From DAOUAJ01 sp034433615 (GTDB taxonomy: Bacteria; Chloroflexota; Anaerolineae; DUEN01): a stretch of DNA of 13,930 bases. This document shows positions 6,633 through 13,475 of this stretch, piece after piece; position 1 is the first letter of the stretch; each line of letters begins with the position of its first letter. The translations under genes were made by a program, and so were the position numbers. Location of the stretch: NCBI GenBank assembly GCA_034433615.1, contig DAOUAJ010000327.1:1-13930 (forward strand). The letters run 5' to 3'. The notes beneath the pieces were generated by a model, which was not told the DNA's origin, made no database searches, and worked only from the letters and a program-made list of their open reading frames with translations.

Positions 6633-8438
6633 TCACTCCTCTTCCAGCCGCAGTACGGCAAAGAACACCTCTTGCGGGACTTCCACCTGGCCGATCATCT
6701 TCATGCGCTTTTTACCTCTCTTCTGTTTCTCCAAAAGTTTCCGCTTTCTTGTCACATCTCCACCGTAACATTTGGCCAACACATCCTTGCGCAGAGCTTT
6801 GACGTTGGCACGCGAGATCACCTTCTTCCCCACGGCCGCCTGGATGGGCACCGTGAACAACTGCCGGGGGATGAGTTCCTTCATCCTGGAGACCAGACGT
6901 TGCCCCTTGTTGTATGCCTGGTCCCGGTGCACGATCATGGACAGTGCGTCCACCGGCTGCTCGTTGACCAGCACGTCCAGCCGTACCATGTCCGCTGGCC
7001 GGTAGCCGTCGAAGTGGTAATCGAGTGAGGCGTAGCCGCGCGTGCGCGCCTTCAGCTCGTTATAAAAGTCAACCAGGATCTCGCTTAGCGGGATTTTGTA
7101 AGTCAGCAACACCCGCCGCCCGTCCAGGTATTCCTGGTTCTTGAACTCCCCTCGCCGCCGCGTGACCAGATCCATCACCGTGCCGATGAACTCGGCCGGC
7201 GTGAAGACCGAAATCTCCACCCACGGCTCGGCGATCTCCTTGATTTCGTTCTCCGGCGGCAGCTCGGCCGGGCTGTCCACCAGGACCGTCTCGCCGTCGG
7301 TCTTCAGCACGCGGTACTCGACTGACGGCGCGGTGAAGACGATGTCCAGACCGTACTCCCGCTCCAACCGCTCCTGCACGATCTCCATATGGAACAGCCC
7401 CAAAAAGCCACAGCGGAAGCCGAACCCCAGCGCTTGCGATGTCTCCGGCTGGAAGACCAGCGAGGCGTCGTTAAGCTGCAGTTTCTCCAGCGCCTCGCGC
7501 AGCAGATTGTAATCCTCACCTTCAGAAGGGTAGGCCGAGGCGAAGACCATGGACTTCATTGGCCGGTAGCCGGGGAGCGGTTCGGCGGCCGGGCGAACTG
7601 CCAACGTGATCGTGTCGCCTACCCGGCACTCCCGCACCGTCTTCAGTCCGGTAGCAATGTATCCCACCTCGCCCGCGGCCAGCTCACCGGTAGGACGCAT
7701 GGCCGGCGTGAAGACACCGATCTCCAGGGGTAATGTCTCCACCCCGGTCGCCATCAGCCGCAGTGGTTGGTTGATAGTGACCAGGCCATCCACCACACGC
7801 ACGTAGGCAATGACCCCTTTGTACGGATCATAGTGCGAGTCGAAGATCAAGGCGCGCAACGGCGCAGTGGGATCACCGGCTGGCGGCGGGATGTGCGTCA
7901 CCACCGCTTGCAATACCTGCTCGACGTTGGTGCCCTCCTTAGCGGAGACGTGGATAACCGTATCGGGATCTACCCCTAGCAGGTTGGCCACCTCATGCGC
8001 CACCTCGGCCGGTCGCGCGCTCGGCAGATCAATCTTATTGACCACAGGGATAATCTCCAGATCGTGCTCCAGCGCCAGGTAGAGGTTCGCCAGCGTCTGC
8101 GCCTCGATCCCCTGCGAAGCGTCCACGACCAGGAGCGCGCCTTCGCACGCGGCCAGAGCCCGACTCACTTCGTAGGTGAAGTCCACATGGCCGGGACAAT
8201 CTATCAAATTCAAGTGATATTCTACACCATTTTGGACACGAAATCGCATTTGCACTGGTGAGGCTTTGATGGTCACCCCTTTTTCCCGTTCCAGTTCCAT
8301 GTCGTCAAGCACTTGCTCATGCATCTCCCGCGCGCTGATGGTCCCCGTCCGCTCTAGAAGCCTATCGGCTAAGGTAGATTTGCCATGGTCAATGTGACCT
8401 ATTATGGTAAAGTTGCGAATCATCTGACTCAGATCCAT
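6633..8438 (-). CDS. lepA: Elongation factor 4 (LepA), translational GTPase
   Basis: LepA/EF4 is a ribosome-associated GTPase linked to translation initiation, 30S maturation and back-translocation. From the ATG at 8438 it has 601 residues, the usual size. G1 is GHIDHGKST (14-22), G3 DCPGHVDF (80-87), G4 NKID (134-137) and G5 SAK (165-167). The LepA-specific C-terminal half includes YKGVIAYVRV, ALGFGFRCGFLGLFHMEI and the terminal basic YGGDVTRKRKLLEKQKRGKKRMK. Reading can be extended ten codons to a TTG at 8468, which would overlap the upstream epimerase stub; the ATG matches the family start better, although no clear ribosome binding site precedes either. It is followed closely by rsmA. No promoter of its own is obvious, so it may depend on transcription through the stub or from the ABC operon. 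Confidence 0.97.
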   Translation of the reverse strand: MDLSQMIRNFTIIGHIDHGKSTLADRLLERTGTISAREMHEQVLDDMELEREKGVTIKASPVQMRFRVQNGVEYHLNLIDCPGHVDFTYEVSRALAACEGALLVVDASQGIEAQTLANLYLALEHDLEIIPVVNKIDLPSARPAEVAHEVANLLGVDPDTVIHVSAKEGTNVEQVLQAVVTHIPPPAGDPTAPLRALIFDSHYDPYKGVIAYVRVVDGLVTINQPLRLMATGVETLPLEIGVFTPAMRPTGELAAGEVGYIATGLKTVRECRVGDTITLAVRPAAEPLPGYRPMKSMVFASAYPSEGEDYNLLREALEKLQLNDASLVFQPETSQALGFGFRCGFLGLFHMEIVQERLEREYGLDIVFTAPSVEYRVLKTDGETVLVDSPAELPPENEIKEIAEPWVEISVFTPAEFIGTVMDLVTRRRGEFKNQEYLDGRRVLLTYKIPLSEILVDFYNELKARTRGYASLDYHFDGYRPADMVRLDVLVNEQPVDALSMIVHRDQAYNKGQRLVSRMKELIPRQLFTVPIQAAVGKKVISRANVKALRKDVLAKCYGGDVTRKRKLLEKQKRGKKRMKMIGQVEVPQEVFFAVLRLEEE

Positions 8439-8455
8439 CGTCTCACAATCACGCT

Positions 8456-8743
8456 TCACGGCATCCAATCCTGCATCCCCATCCAGCGGTCACGCGCGGC
8501 ATCGTAGTAAGCGATTGTCCCCCGCAACCCCTCTTCTCGCGAGTACTGGGGCGTCCATCCCGTATGTCGCCTGAACGTCGAATAGTCAACCCCCAGACGC
8601 TGCAGTTCCGTCGAGCCGGGGCGGTAGCGCCTGGGGTCCACGATGATCTCTTTGTCGCCCCACATGCCCATTTCCTGGTCCACTTTGACGATGAGCTCCG
8701 CCCATGCTTGTTTGAAGTCCTGTTGGAGTACTAAGCCAGCCGT
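8456..8743 (-). pseudogene. C-terminal remnant of an NAD-dependent sugar epimerase/dehydratase
   Basis: The frame is open from a TAG at 8744-8746 to a TGA at 8456-8458. It encodes the end of a GDP-mannose 4,6-dehydratase/epimerase-type SDR: KEIIVDPRRYRPGSTEL, a spacer, then TGWTPQYSREEGLRGTIAYY. That is the substrate-binding tail; the Rossmann domain with its GxxGxxG and YxxxK motifs is missing. Upstream of about 8728 the sequence is the end of the ABC permease gene, which overlaps this frame by 13 nt. The earliest possible start is a GTG at 8683, giving 75 residues that could not be an active enzyme. Most likely an epimerase gene was truncated when the transporter genes arrived next to it. 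Its stop lies 17 nt before lepA, which suggests it was once co-transcribed with lepA. Confidence 0.8.
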
Positions 8744-9747
8744 CTACTAAGGATAGATTGCATCGCTACCGAGATGACGATGATCAGGCCGTAGATTAAC
8801 TGGGTCCAGAAGCCGGTCAGGCCGGCGGCGACGATGCCCGCGTTGATGGCGCCGATGATAAATGAGGCAACGAAGGTGCCAAAGACGGTCCCGCTTCCAC
8901 CGAAGACAGAGGTGCCCCCCAGGAATACCGAGGCTAACGTATTCAACAAGTACCCCTCGCCTAGCGTCGGCCAGAAATACAGCACCTCCAAACTCACCAC
9001 AACGCCGGCGAAGGCGGCAGCCAGGCCCACGATGGCAAAGGCCAGCATTTTGACCTGAGCTACGTTAACGCCCATGAGTCTGGCGCTCTCCACGTTGTCC
9101 CCGGTGAGGTATATGTGTGCTCCAAACTTGTGACGGTTCAACAGGAACCACACCACCACCGCCACCAGTATCGTCCAGACCATTTGAGCTGGTACGCGAC
9201 CTCCCAGCCTGCCCACCAGTGCCTCATACAAGAGTGTTCTCTGCGCTTGCGTCAGGCCTGTTCCGTTGCCACCGGTCACGACCAGCACGACCCCTCTCCA
9301 AAAGAATTGCGTGCCGATCGTGGCCACCAGGGATGGGATTCCCATCTTAACCACGATAACCCCATTGAGCAGCCCGGCCAGCCATCCCGCCAACAGACAG
9401 GCCACGAAAGCCAGGGTCAGACTGTTAGTACTTACCATTACGACAGAAAATACGGTCATCCCAAAGGCCATAATGGACGGGAACGAGAGATCTATCTCTG
9501 CGGCGATGATCACCAGCGTCAGTGGCAGCGCCATGAGAGCAAAGAACGGCGTGGTAGACATAAACGCTTCGTAGATCGGGTAGGCGAGAAATGTCCTGGG
9601 CGACCCGATGAGAAACAAGATCCAGATGAACAGGGCCACGCCAACGATGCCAAGCTGTAGCCCGTATCGGCGAGCGACGTTCACCAGGCCGCCAGATGGT
9701 GCGCGAGGACCCACTAAACGCCTGGTTACTTCCGTCTGAGCGTTCAT
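8731..9747 (-). CDS. Ribose/fructose-type (CUT2) sugar ABC transporter permease
   Basis: A 338-residue, very hydrophobic inner-membrane protein of the RbsC/FrcC family, which works as a homodimer. A first membrane segment lies at about residues 31-49, followed by roughly nine more. LVIIAAEIDLSFPSIMAFG (78-96) is the family version of the conserved EIDLS motif. The cytoplasmic loop GDNVESARLMGVNV (near 216-230) is the ATPase-coupling EAA-like loop. TSVFGGSGTVFGTFVAS near the C-terminus is also typical. A strong AGAGGAG ribosome binding site precedes the ATG at 9747. It is the last gene of the binding protein-ATPase-permease operon, and its end abuts the epimerase remnant with no terminator visible. 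The substrate cannot be assigned beyond a probable sugar or related polyol. Confidence 0.92.
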   Translation of the reverse strand: MNAQTEVTRRLVGPRAPSGGLVNVARRYGLQLGIVGVALFIWILFLIGSPRTFLAYPIYEAFMSTTPFFALMALPLTLVIIAAEIDLSFPSIMAFGMTVFSVVMVSTNSLTLAFVACLLAGWLAGLLNGVIVVKMGIPSLVATIGTQFFWRGVVLVVTGGNGTGLTQAQRTLLYEALVGRLGGRVPAQMVWTILVAVVVWFLLNRHKFGAHIYLTGDNVESARLMGVNVAQVKMLAFAIVGLAAAFAGVVVSLEVLYFWPTLGEGYLLNTLASVFLGGTSVFGGSGTVFGTFVASFIIGAINAGIVAAGLTGFWTQLIYGLIIVISVAMQSILSRRLA

Positions 9748-9808
9748 TGGATGCTCCTCTCTTCATAAAATAAGGCGCGGTATGCATTGCGTGACGGAAC
9801 ACCGAATA

Positions 9809-9830
9809 CCCAACATGCTTCACCGTTGGG
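9809..9830 (-). other. Intercistronic stem-loop between ATPase and permease genes
   Basis: CCCAAC (9809-9814) pairs with GTTGGG (9825-9830), 6 bp with a 10-nt loop, in the 88-nt gap just after the ATPase stop. There is no T-run on the minus strand, so it is not a classical terminator. It could protect the upstream mRNA from 3' decay. Confidence 0.3.
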
Positions 9831-9835
9831 CAACG

Positions 9836-10618
9836 TTACGACGCGGCGCTCTTGGCCTCATCGAGGCTGCCCGTCTGGGCCACACGGTACAGCTTCGCGA
9901 TCAGCTCGTCTAAAGTAAGTTCTCCTTTGAGGAACTGGCCCGCAACCCTGCCTCTGTCTAAGACGACGATTCGATCCGCCACCGGGTAGACATGAAAGAT
10001 ATTATGATCTATGAAAATACATGACTTACCAGCTTTCTTGATGTCGCTCACGAAGTCCAGCGCCTTTCTCGTCTCCGATAGGGAAAGCCCCATCGTCGGC
10101 TCGTCCAGGATAATGAGTTCGGCCTGAAAATGTAAAGCGCGCGTGATTGCGACGCCCTGTCGTTCTCCACCTGACATGGTTTTGACCCTGGATTCCGGCG
10201 TCACGGCCGTTGACGTAAACCCCATCATCTGGGTCATGAGCTTCCGGGTCTCTTCCTGCATCCGCCGGATATCCAGTACGCCCAAGCGACTCGTCAGCTC
10301 TCGCCCCATGAAGATGTTCCGCCACAAGGCCTGCTGGTCGGCCAGGGCTCTCTCCTGATAGACGGTCTCAATCCCCAGTTGGCGAGCTTTGGCGACCGAT
10401 AAGTGTTCTATCTTCTGTCCTTTCCAATAGACCTCGCCCCCTGGGTCCGGTTGATGGTAACCGGTGATGATCTTAATCAGTGTGGACTTGCCGGCGCCAT
10501 TGTCGCCAAGCAACCCCACGATCTCGTTGCGTCCGACCTCGAAGTTGACCTGGTGTAACGCCACCACTTCTCCGAAGGTCTTAGAGATATTCACCATTTG
10601 GAGCAGGTGATCGTCCAT
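9836..10618 (-). CDS. Sugar ABC transporter ATP-binding protein, single-domain CUT2 type
   Basis: The cytoplasmic ATPase that powers the importer. From the ATG at 10618 it has 260 residues. Walker A GDNGAGKST is at 38-46, Q-loop VYQE at 86-89, signature MSGGERQGVAI at 148-158, Walker B LIILDEPTMGL at 168-178, and the switch His in FIDHN at 205. CUT2 ATPases of the RbsA/MglA type carry two fused ABC domains of about 500 residues. This one has a single complete domain, like FrcA, so it presumably acts as a homodimer. The frame is open another 35 codons upstream, but that stretch is low-complexity and translated from the octamer repeats; GGGAGG just before the ATG at 10618 marks the real start. 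Confidence 0.93.
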   Translation of the reverse strand: MDDHLLQMVNISKTFGEVVALHQVNFEVGRNEIVGLLGDNGAGKSTLIKIITGYHQPDPGGEVYWKGQKIEHLSVAKARQLGIETVYQERALADQQALWRNIFMGRELTSRLGVLDIRRMQEETRKLMTQMMGFTSTAVTPESRVKTMSGGERQGVAITRALHFQAELIILDEPTMGLSLSETRKALDFVSDIKKAGKSCIFIDHNIFHVYPVADRIVVLDRGRVAGQFLKGELTLDELIAKLYRVAQTGSLDEAKSAAS

Positions 10619-10637
10619 TGAACAACCTCCCGTCTCC

Positions 10638-10776
10638 GTGACACAGTGATGGGATGACGCGGGGACGGTGTGACGCGGAGACGCGGTGATGGGGTGACAC
10701 GGTGAACATGTCTTGTTCCCCACGTCTCCGCGTCCCCGTGTCTCCGCGTCCCCGCGTCCCTGCCTCCTCGCGTCAC
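10638..10776. repeat. Inverted arrays of 8-bp tandem repeats in the binding protein-ATPase gap
   Basis: The left arm, 10638-10701, consists of eight consecutive octamers in perfect phase, consensus GNGACGCG. The right arm, 10721-10776, consists of seven octamers in the opposite orientation, consensus CGCGTCYC. The spacer 10702-10720 has GAACA and TGTTC near its middle. The whole forms an imperfect giant inverted repeat of about 139 bp that fills most of the 162-nt gap between the binding-protein stop and the ATPase start. In mRNA it would fold into a very long GC-rich hairpin. Such a structure could protect the upstream binding-protein mRNA and lower expression of the two downstream genes, as intercistronic REP elements do in maltose operons. 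This role is inferred. Confidence 0.85.
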
Positions 10777-10780
10777 ATCC

Positions 10781-11848
10781 TTATCTGATGTTCTTCTCCG
10801 CCAGCGGCGCCAGGAATTCAACGTTGTCTTTGCTGGCGAAGCCGCCGCCTGTGTCAATGTGCAGTCCGGAGAACCCGTATATCTTCGTCAGGCAGATTTG
10901 TAGGATCGGCAGGTACCCCTGTAACCAGGGTTGCTGGTCAATCACCAGATCGGTCCAGCCGCCCCTGATCGCTGTTACCGTCGCCGGCGACAGGTCGAAC
11001 CCTACACCGTAGATGTCATCCGGCCCTTTGCCCGCAGCCTTCAGGTATGTCTCCAGCGTAGCGGTCAGTCCGCCGTGATCGGTCACGACCAGCTTGACAT
11101 CGGGGTGCGCAGAGACATAACCGGTGAATGTCGGGGTTCCGGCAGCGGGATCCTTATTGGTGGCCGCATCGATCTCGATATAGTCTACCACCAGGCCCGC
11201 TTCCTCCAGAGCATCTATCACACCTTTGCTCCGCAAGCCGCGGGTCGGTTGCGACAGCAGACCCCAGACCATGGCGCGGTCGCCCTCCTTCAGACCGAAG
11301 CGCTTGACAGCCTCCGCGCCCAAAGCGTGACCCGTTGCATACAACTCTTGGCCGACGTAACCAAACCCCATGCCCTTGTACTTGGCCTCGGCCTTGGGCA
11401 GGTCCGTATTCTGGCTGGTTACGATGATCCCCTTGGCAATGGCGTCATCAATCAGAGGATCAAAGGCCTCGTCGCCGGGATGTCCCATCACGGCGATCCC
11501 ATCCGGCATCGTGGCAGCGGCCTCTCTGAATTGCTGGATCATTTTCTGGGGGTCCCAATCTGACCATACGTAGTCAACTTTGGGCCCCAGATCCGCTTCG
11601 GCCTGTCTTGCTCCGTTGTAAACGTTAACTGCGAAGACGCCGCCCGCCGGCCCGCCGGGGAAGAAGACGATCCGGACGTTCGAGCACCACTTTGCGGCTT
11701 CGGCTGGCGCTGCTGGAGCGGCTGCGGCCGGCTGTGCTGGCGCGGCGGCCGGCGCCGGCGTGACCATCGCACAGGCAGGCACCAGGGCCATTATCGCAAC
11801 GAAGAGCATCGTCAGAGTGACTTTGCGGCGTGAAATTCTCGTTTGCAT
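10781..11848 (-). CDS. Sugar ABC transporter substrate-binding lipoprotein
   Basis: A 355-residue RbsB-like (periplasmic-binding-protein-like, Peripla_BP_4 type) protein that captures ligand outside the membrane and delivers it to the permease. A basic start (MQTRISRRK) is followed by a hydrophobic segment and a lipobox ending LVPAC, so Cys26 should be lipidated after cleavage by signal peptidase II. An Ala/Pro-rich linker (about 31-53) tethers the domain. The mature part has family features such as FNVYNGARQAEADLG-like helix 1 (VNVYNGARQAEADLG), DGIAVMGHPGDEAFDPLIDDAIAKGI, TSQNTDLPKAE and VVTDHGGLTATLETYLKAAG. GGAGG lies 6 nt before the ATG at 11848. It is the first gene of the operon, which suits its usual high expression. 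Ligand unknown. Confidence 0.93.
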   Translation of the reverse strand: MQTRISRRKVTLTMLFVAIMALVPACAMVTPAPAAAPAQPAAAAPAAPAEAAKWCSNVRIVFFPGGPAGGVFAVNVYNGARQAEADLGPKVDYVWSDWDPQKMIQQFREAAATMPDGIAVMGHPGDEAFDPLIDDAIAKGIIVTSQNTDLPKAEAKYKGMGFGYVGQELYATGHALGAEAVKRFGLKEGDRAMVWGLLSQPTRGLRSKGVIDALEEAGLVVDYIEIDAATNKDPAAGTPTFTGYVSAHPDVKLVVTDHGGLTATLETYLKAAGKGPDDIYGVGFDLSPATVTAIRGGWTDLVIDQQPWLQGYLPILQICLTKIYGFSGLHIDTGGGFASKDNVEFLAPLAEKNIR

Positions 11849-11886
11849 TTTTTGCCTCCTTCATTGGGTTGGCTCCCACACTGGGG

Positions 11887-11892
11887 AGTATA
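11887..11892 (-). promoter_or_regulatory. Candidate -10 box of the ABC transporter operon
   Basis: TATACT on the minus strand, 38 nt upstream of the binding-protein ATG, would give a leader of about 32 nt that contains the GGAGG ribosome binding site. No good -35 hexamer stands 16-18 nt upstream, as expected for an activator-dependent promoter. A weaker alternative, TTCTCA-16 nt-TAAAAT, lies farther upstream near 12130-12160. Confidence 0.35.
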
Positions 11893-12031
11893 GCCTGCTC
11901 CTGCTGACTTCGCTACCCTATCAGGTTGATGGAACTCTCTCACCCCCTTTCGCCTGCGAGCTCTCTCGGAAGGTCCGTTTGTCCCCCACGATCCTACAAC
12001 GAATGTAAGAAACTAACGAATTCCTCATGGA

Positions 12032-12047
12032 AGCCCCTATCGGGGCT
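12032..12047. repeat. AGCCCC/GGGGCT stem-loop
   Basis: A perfect 6-bp stem with a TATC loop, flanked by GGA and CTAC. It resembles the stem-loops at 13165-13182 and 13198-13215 in stem sequence, 4-nt loop and, for the first of these, the CTAC flank. There is no T-run after it, so it is not a good terminator. Confidence 0.45.
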
Positions 12048-12294
12048 CTACAATGAGCAGGAACTCCACCAGGAAGCTGGGAAGCAATGACGACGGGTCG
12101 CCTGGTCATGCTTCTACCTTATTATTTTACCACGTTTTCGACAATTGAGAAGAATCTGCTTAGGAAGCAACTGGAAGTCACAGCTACGACATGTAAAGCC
12201 CGCCCTTGCAAGCTGGTTTGAGCCGCCACAGCAGGCTAACCGCCAATCAGCTTAGATCGGGCGGGTGCGTCAGTGTGCAATTGGCCGGAGTTGG

Positions 12295-12303
12295 TGGTAT
12301 ACT
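12295..12303 (+). promoter_or_regulatory. Extended -10 promoter of the ThuA-like gene
   Basis: TGGTATACT is a match to the extended -10 form TGnTATAAT with one change. No good -35 is present at standard spacing, which extended -10 promoters tolerate. The predicted start is about 47 nt before the ATG. Confidence 0.45.
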
Positions 12304-12356
12304 GGGGGCGGCTGCGTTGCGGCTGACATTACTTCACCCTCGAGGAGGAAGAGCAC

Positions 12357-13082
12357 ATGAATACTCCGATTCGTGTCACCGTCTGGAACGAGTATCGCCA
12401 CGAGCGTCAGAACAAAGAGATCGCGGCGATCTATCCCGAAGGCATCCACGGTGCGATTGCCCAATACTTACGCTCTTTGCCTGGCATCGAGGTGCGCACG
12501 GCTACTCTGGATGAGCCTGAGCATGGGCTGACCGATGAGGTGCTGGCTACCACTGACGTACTCATCTGGTGGGGACATATGGCCCATGGCGCGGTCAGCG
12601 ACGCGGTGGTGGATAAGGTGCAAGCGCGCGTGCTGGACGGCATGGGCCTCGTTGTGTTACATTCCGCCCATTTTTCCAAGATCTTCAAGCGGTTGACAGG
12701 CACCACATGTAACCTGAAGTGGCGCGAGGCCGGTGAGAAAGAACGACTGTGGGTAGTAGATCCCAGCCATCCCATCGCCGAGGGATTGGGCGAATACTTC
12801 GAGATCGAACACGAGGAAATGTACGGTGAGCGGTTCGACATCCCGCAACCGGATGCGTTGGTGTTCATTAGCTGGTTCCAGGGTGGCGAGGTGTTCCGCA
12901 GCGGCTGCTGCTTCCATCGGGGCCGCGGTAAGATCTTCTACTTCCGCCCTGGACATGAGACCCATCCCACCTATCACCAGCCCGAGGTATTAAAAGTAAT
13001 CGGCAACGCCGTACGCTGGGCGGCCTCGCCGCGCGGCCCGGCTCCTGTCTTCGGCAATGTCAAGCCGCTGGAGGAACTGTAA
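12357..13082 (+). CDS. ThuA-like (trehalose utilisation) domain protein
   Basis: A 241-residue cytoplasmic protein with the ThuA fold, a class I glutamine amidotransferase-like domain without the amidotransferase chemistry. The opening TVWNEYRHERQNKEIAAIYP and the following GIHGAIAQYL are typical. So are DVLIWWGHMAHGAV, GMGLVVLHSAHFSKIFKRLTG, DPSHPIAEGL, and FDIPQPDALVFISWFQGGEV followed by SGCCFHRGRGKIFYFRPGHE and HPTYHQPEV. ThuA acts in trehalose or related disaccharide use in rhizobia (via 3-keto sugars), but most homologues, including this subgroup, have no proven reaction. It is transcribed divergently from the sugar importer, suggesting that both serve the same carbohydrate. GAGGAGG precedes the ATG, and a strong terminator follows, so it is a single-gene transcript. 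Confidence 0.9.
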   Translation: MNTPIRVTVWNEYRHERQNKEIAAIYPEGIHGAIAQYLRSLPGIEVRTATLDEPEHGLTDEVLATTDVLIWWGHMAHGAVSDAVVDKVQARVLDGMGLVVLHSAHFSKIFKRLTGTTCNLKWREAGEKERLWVVDPSHPIAEGLGEYFEIEHEEMYGERFDIPQPDALVFISWFQGGEVFRSGCCFHRGRGKIFYFRPGHETHPTYHQPEVLKVIGNAVRWAASPRGPAPVFGNVKPLEEL

Positions 13083-13102
13083 ACACCCGGTTGGTTCTAA
13101 AG

Positions 13103-13135
13103 ACGAAGCCCCTCCGAAGAGGGGCTTCGTTCTTC
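13103..13135 (+). terminator. Strong terminator of the ThuA-like gene
   Basis: A perfect 12-bp stem (13103-13114 with 13119-13130) and a CGAA loop, followed by the T-rich TCTTCT. It begins 20 nt after the stop codon. Confidence 0.8.
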
Positions 13136-13164
13136 TAGTTCGTCTAGCTAACTACGCCGTGCAA

Positions 13165-13267
13165 AGCCTCCCTTCGGAGGCTACAGCCGATGTTGGCAGC
13201 CCCTGAAGAGGGGCTTCGCAGACTCTAGCCTGGGGCTTCCCTGGCCTGACCGGCCAGGACAGGCTAG
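13165..13267. repeat. Cluster of three stem-loops
   Basis: 13165-13182: AGCCTCC and GGAGGCT, 7-bp stem, 4-nt loop. 13198-13215: AGCCCCT and AGGGGCT, 7-bp stem, 4-nt loop. 13225-13267: an outer stem CTAGCCT/AGGCTAG encloses an inner CCTGGCC/GGCCAGG stem with loop TGACC. None is followed by a T-run. The first two belong to the same sequence family as the hairpin at 12032-12047 and the upper stem of the terminator at 13103-13130. They may be remnants of a palindromic mobile element, or RNA processing sites. Confidence 0.65.
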
Positions 13268-13345
13268 CCGCCGGGCCATCACGTCCCATTGCAGAATATC
13301 CAGCATACCGCAACATGGCAAAGCCCTGGAGGTCTGAAGGGCAGC

Positions 13346-13375
13346 TTGCGCGTTGGGGGGCAGGTGGGGTATAAT
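13346..13375 (+). promoter_or_regulatory. Promoter of the chelatase-subunit gene
   Basis: A perfect TATAAT -10 (13370-13375), framed symmetrically by GGGG and CCCC, with -35 TTGCGC (13346-13351) 18 nt away. The transcript would start near 13382. Confidence 0.6.
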
Positions 13376-13475
13376 CCCCATTGTTGCCAGCCAATGGAGT
13401 GATGGCCAGGATAGAGGGCGGCCGAGGGGACTGCTTTTTGATTATCGTTGGATACACGTGAGGCATTGACAGAGA

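Larger units (their letters stand above)
11849..12356. other. 508-nt divergent intergenic region between the ABC operon and the ThuA gene
   Basis: No convincing gene lies here. It holds the candidate operon promoter (11887-11892), a small stem-loop (12032-12047), an AT-rich patch at 12113-12150, and the extended -10 box of the ThuA gene (12295-12303). GCCCGCC near 12199-12205 can pair with GGGCGGG at 12260-12266, giving a larger folded domain, but I recognise no riboswitch class in it. Short open frames on the minus strand (12109-11921) show no family resemblance. Regulator binding sites for the importer would be expected here; I found no clear LacI-type palindrome. Confidence 0.6.
13083..13475. 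other. 393-nt intergenic region rich in stem-loops
   Basis: There is no gene here. It contains the ThuA terminator (13103-13135), three further stem-loops (13165-13267), about 80 nt with no recognised feature (13268-13345), the promoter of the chelatase gene (13346-13375) and a long leader of about 95 nt before the ATG at 13476. Confidence 0.7.

Noticed and set aside
10619..10723. N-terminal extension of the ATPase by 35 residues
   Set aside because: It is translated from the octamer repeat array, is low-complexity, and the real start has a GGGAGG site.
10638..10776. CRISPR array
   Set aside because: The units are contiguous 8-mers without spacers, in two opposed orientations.
11921..12109. 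62-codon minus-strand frame upstream of the binding-protein gene
   Set aside because: There is no ribosome binding site or family resemblance, and it crosses a stem-loop. It might be a degraded mobile-element end, but nothing supports that firmly.
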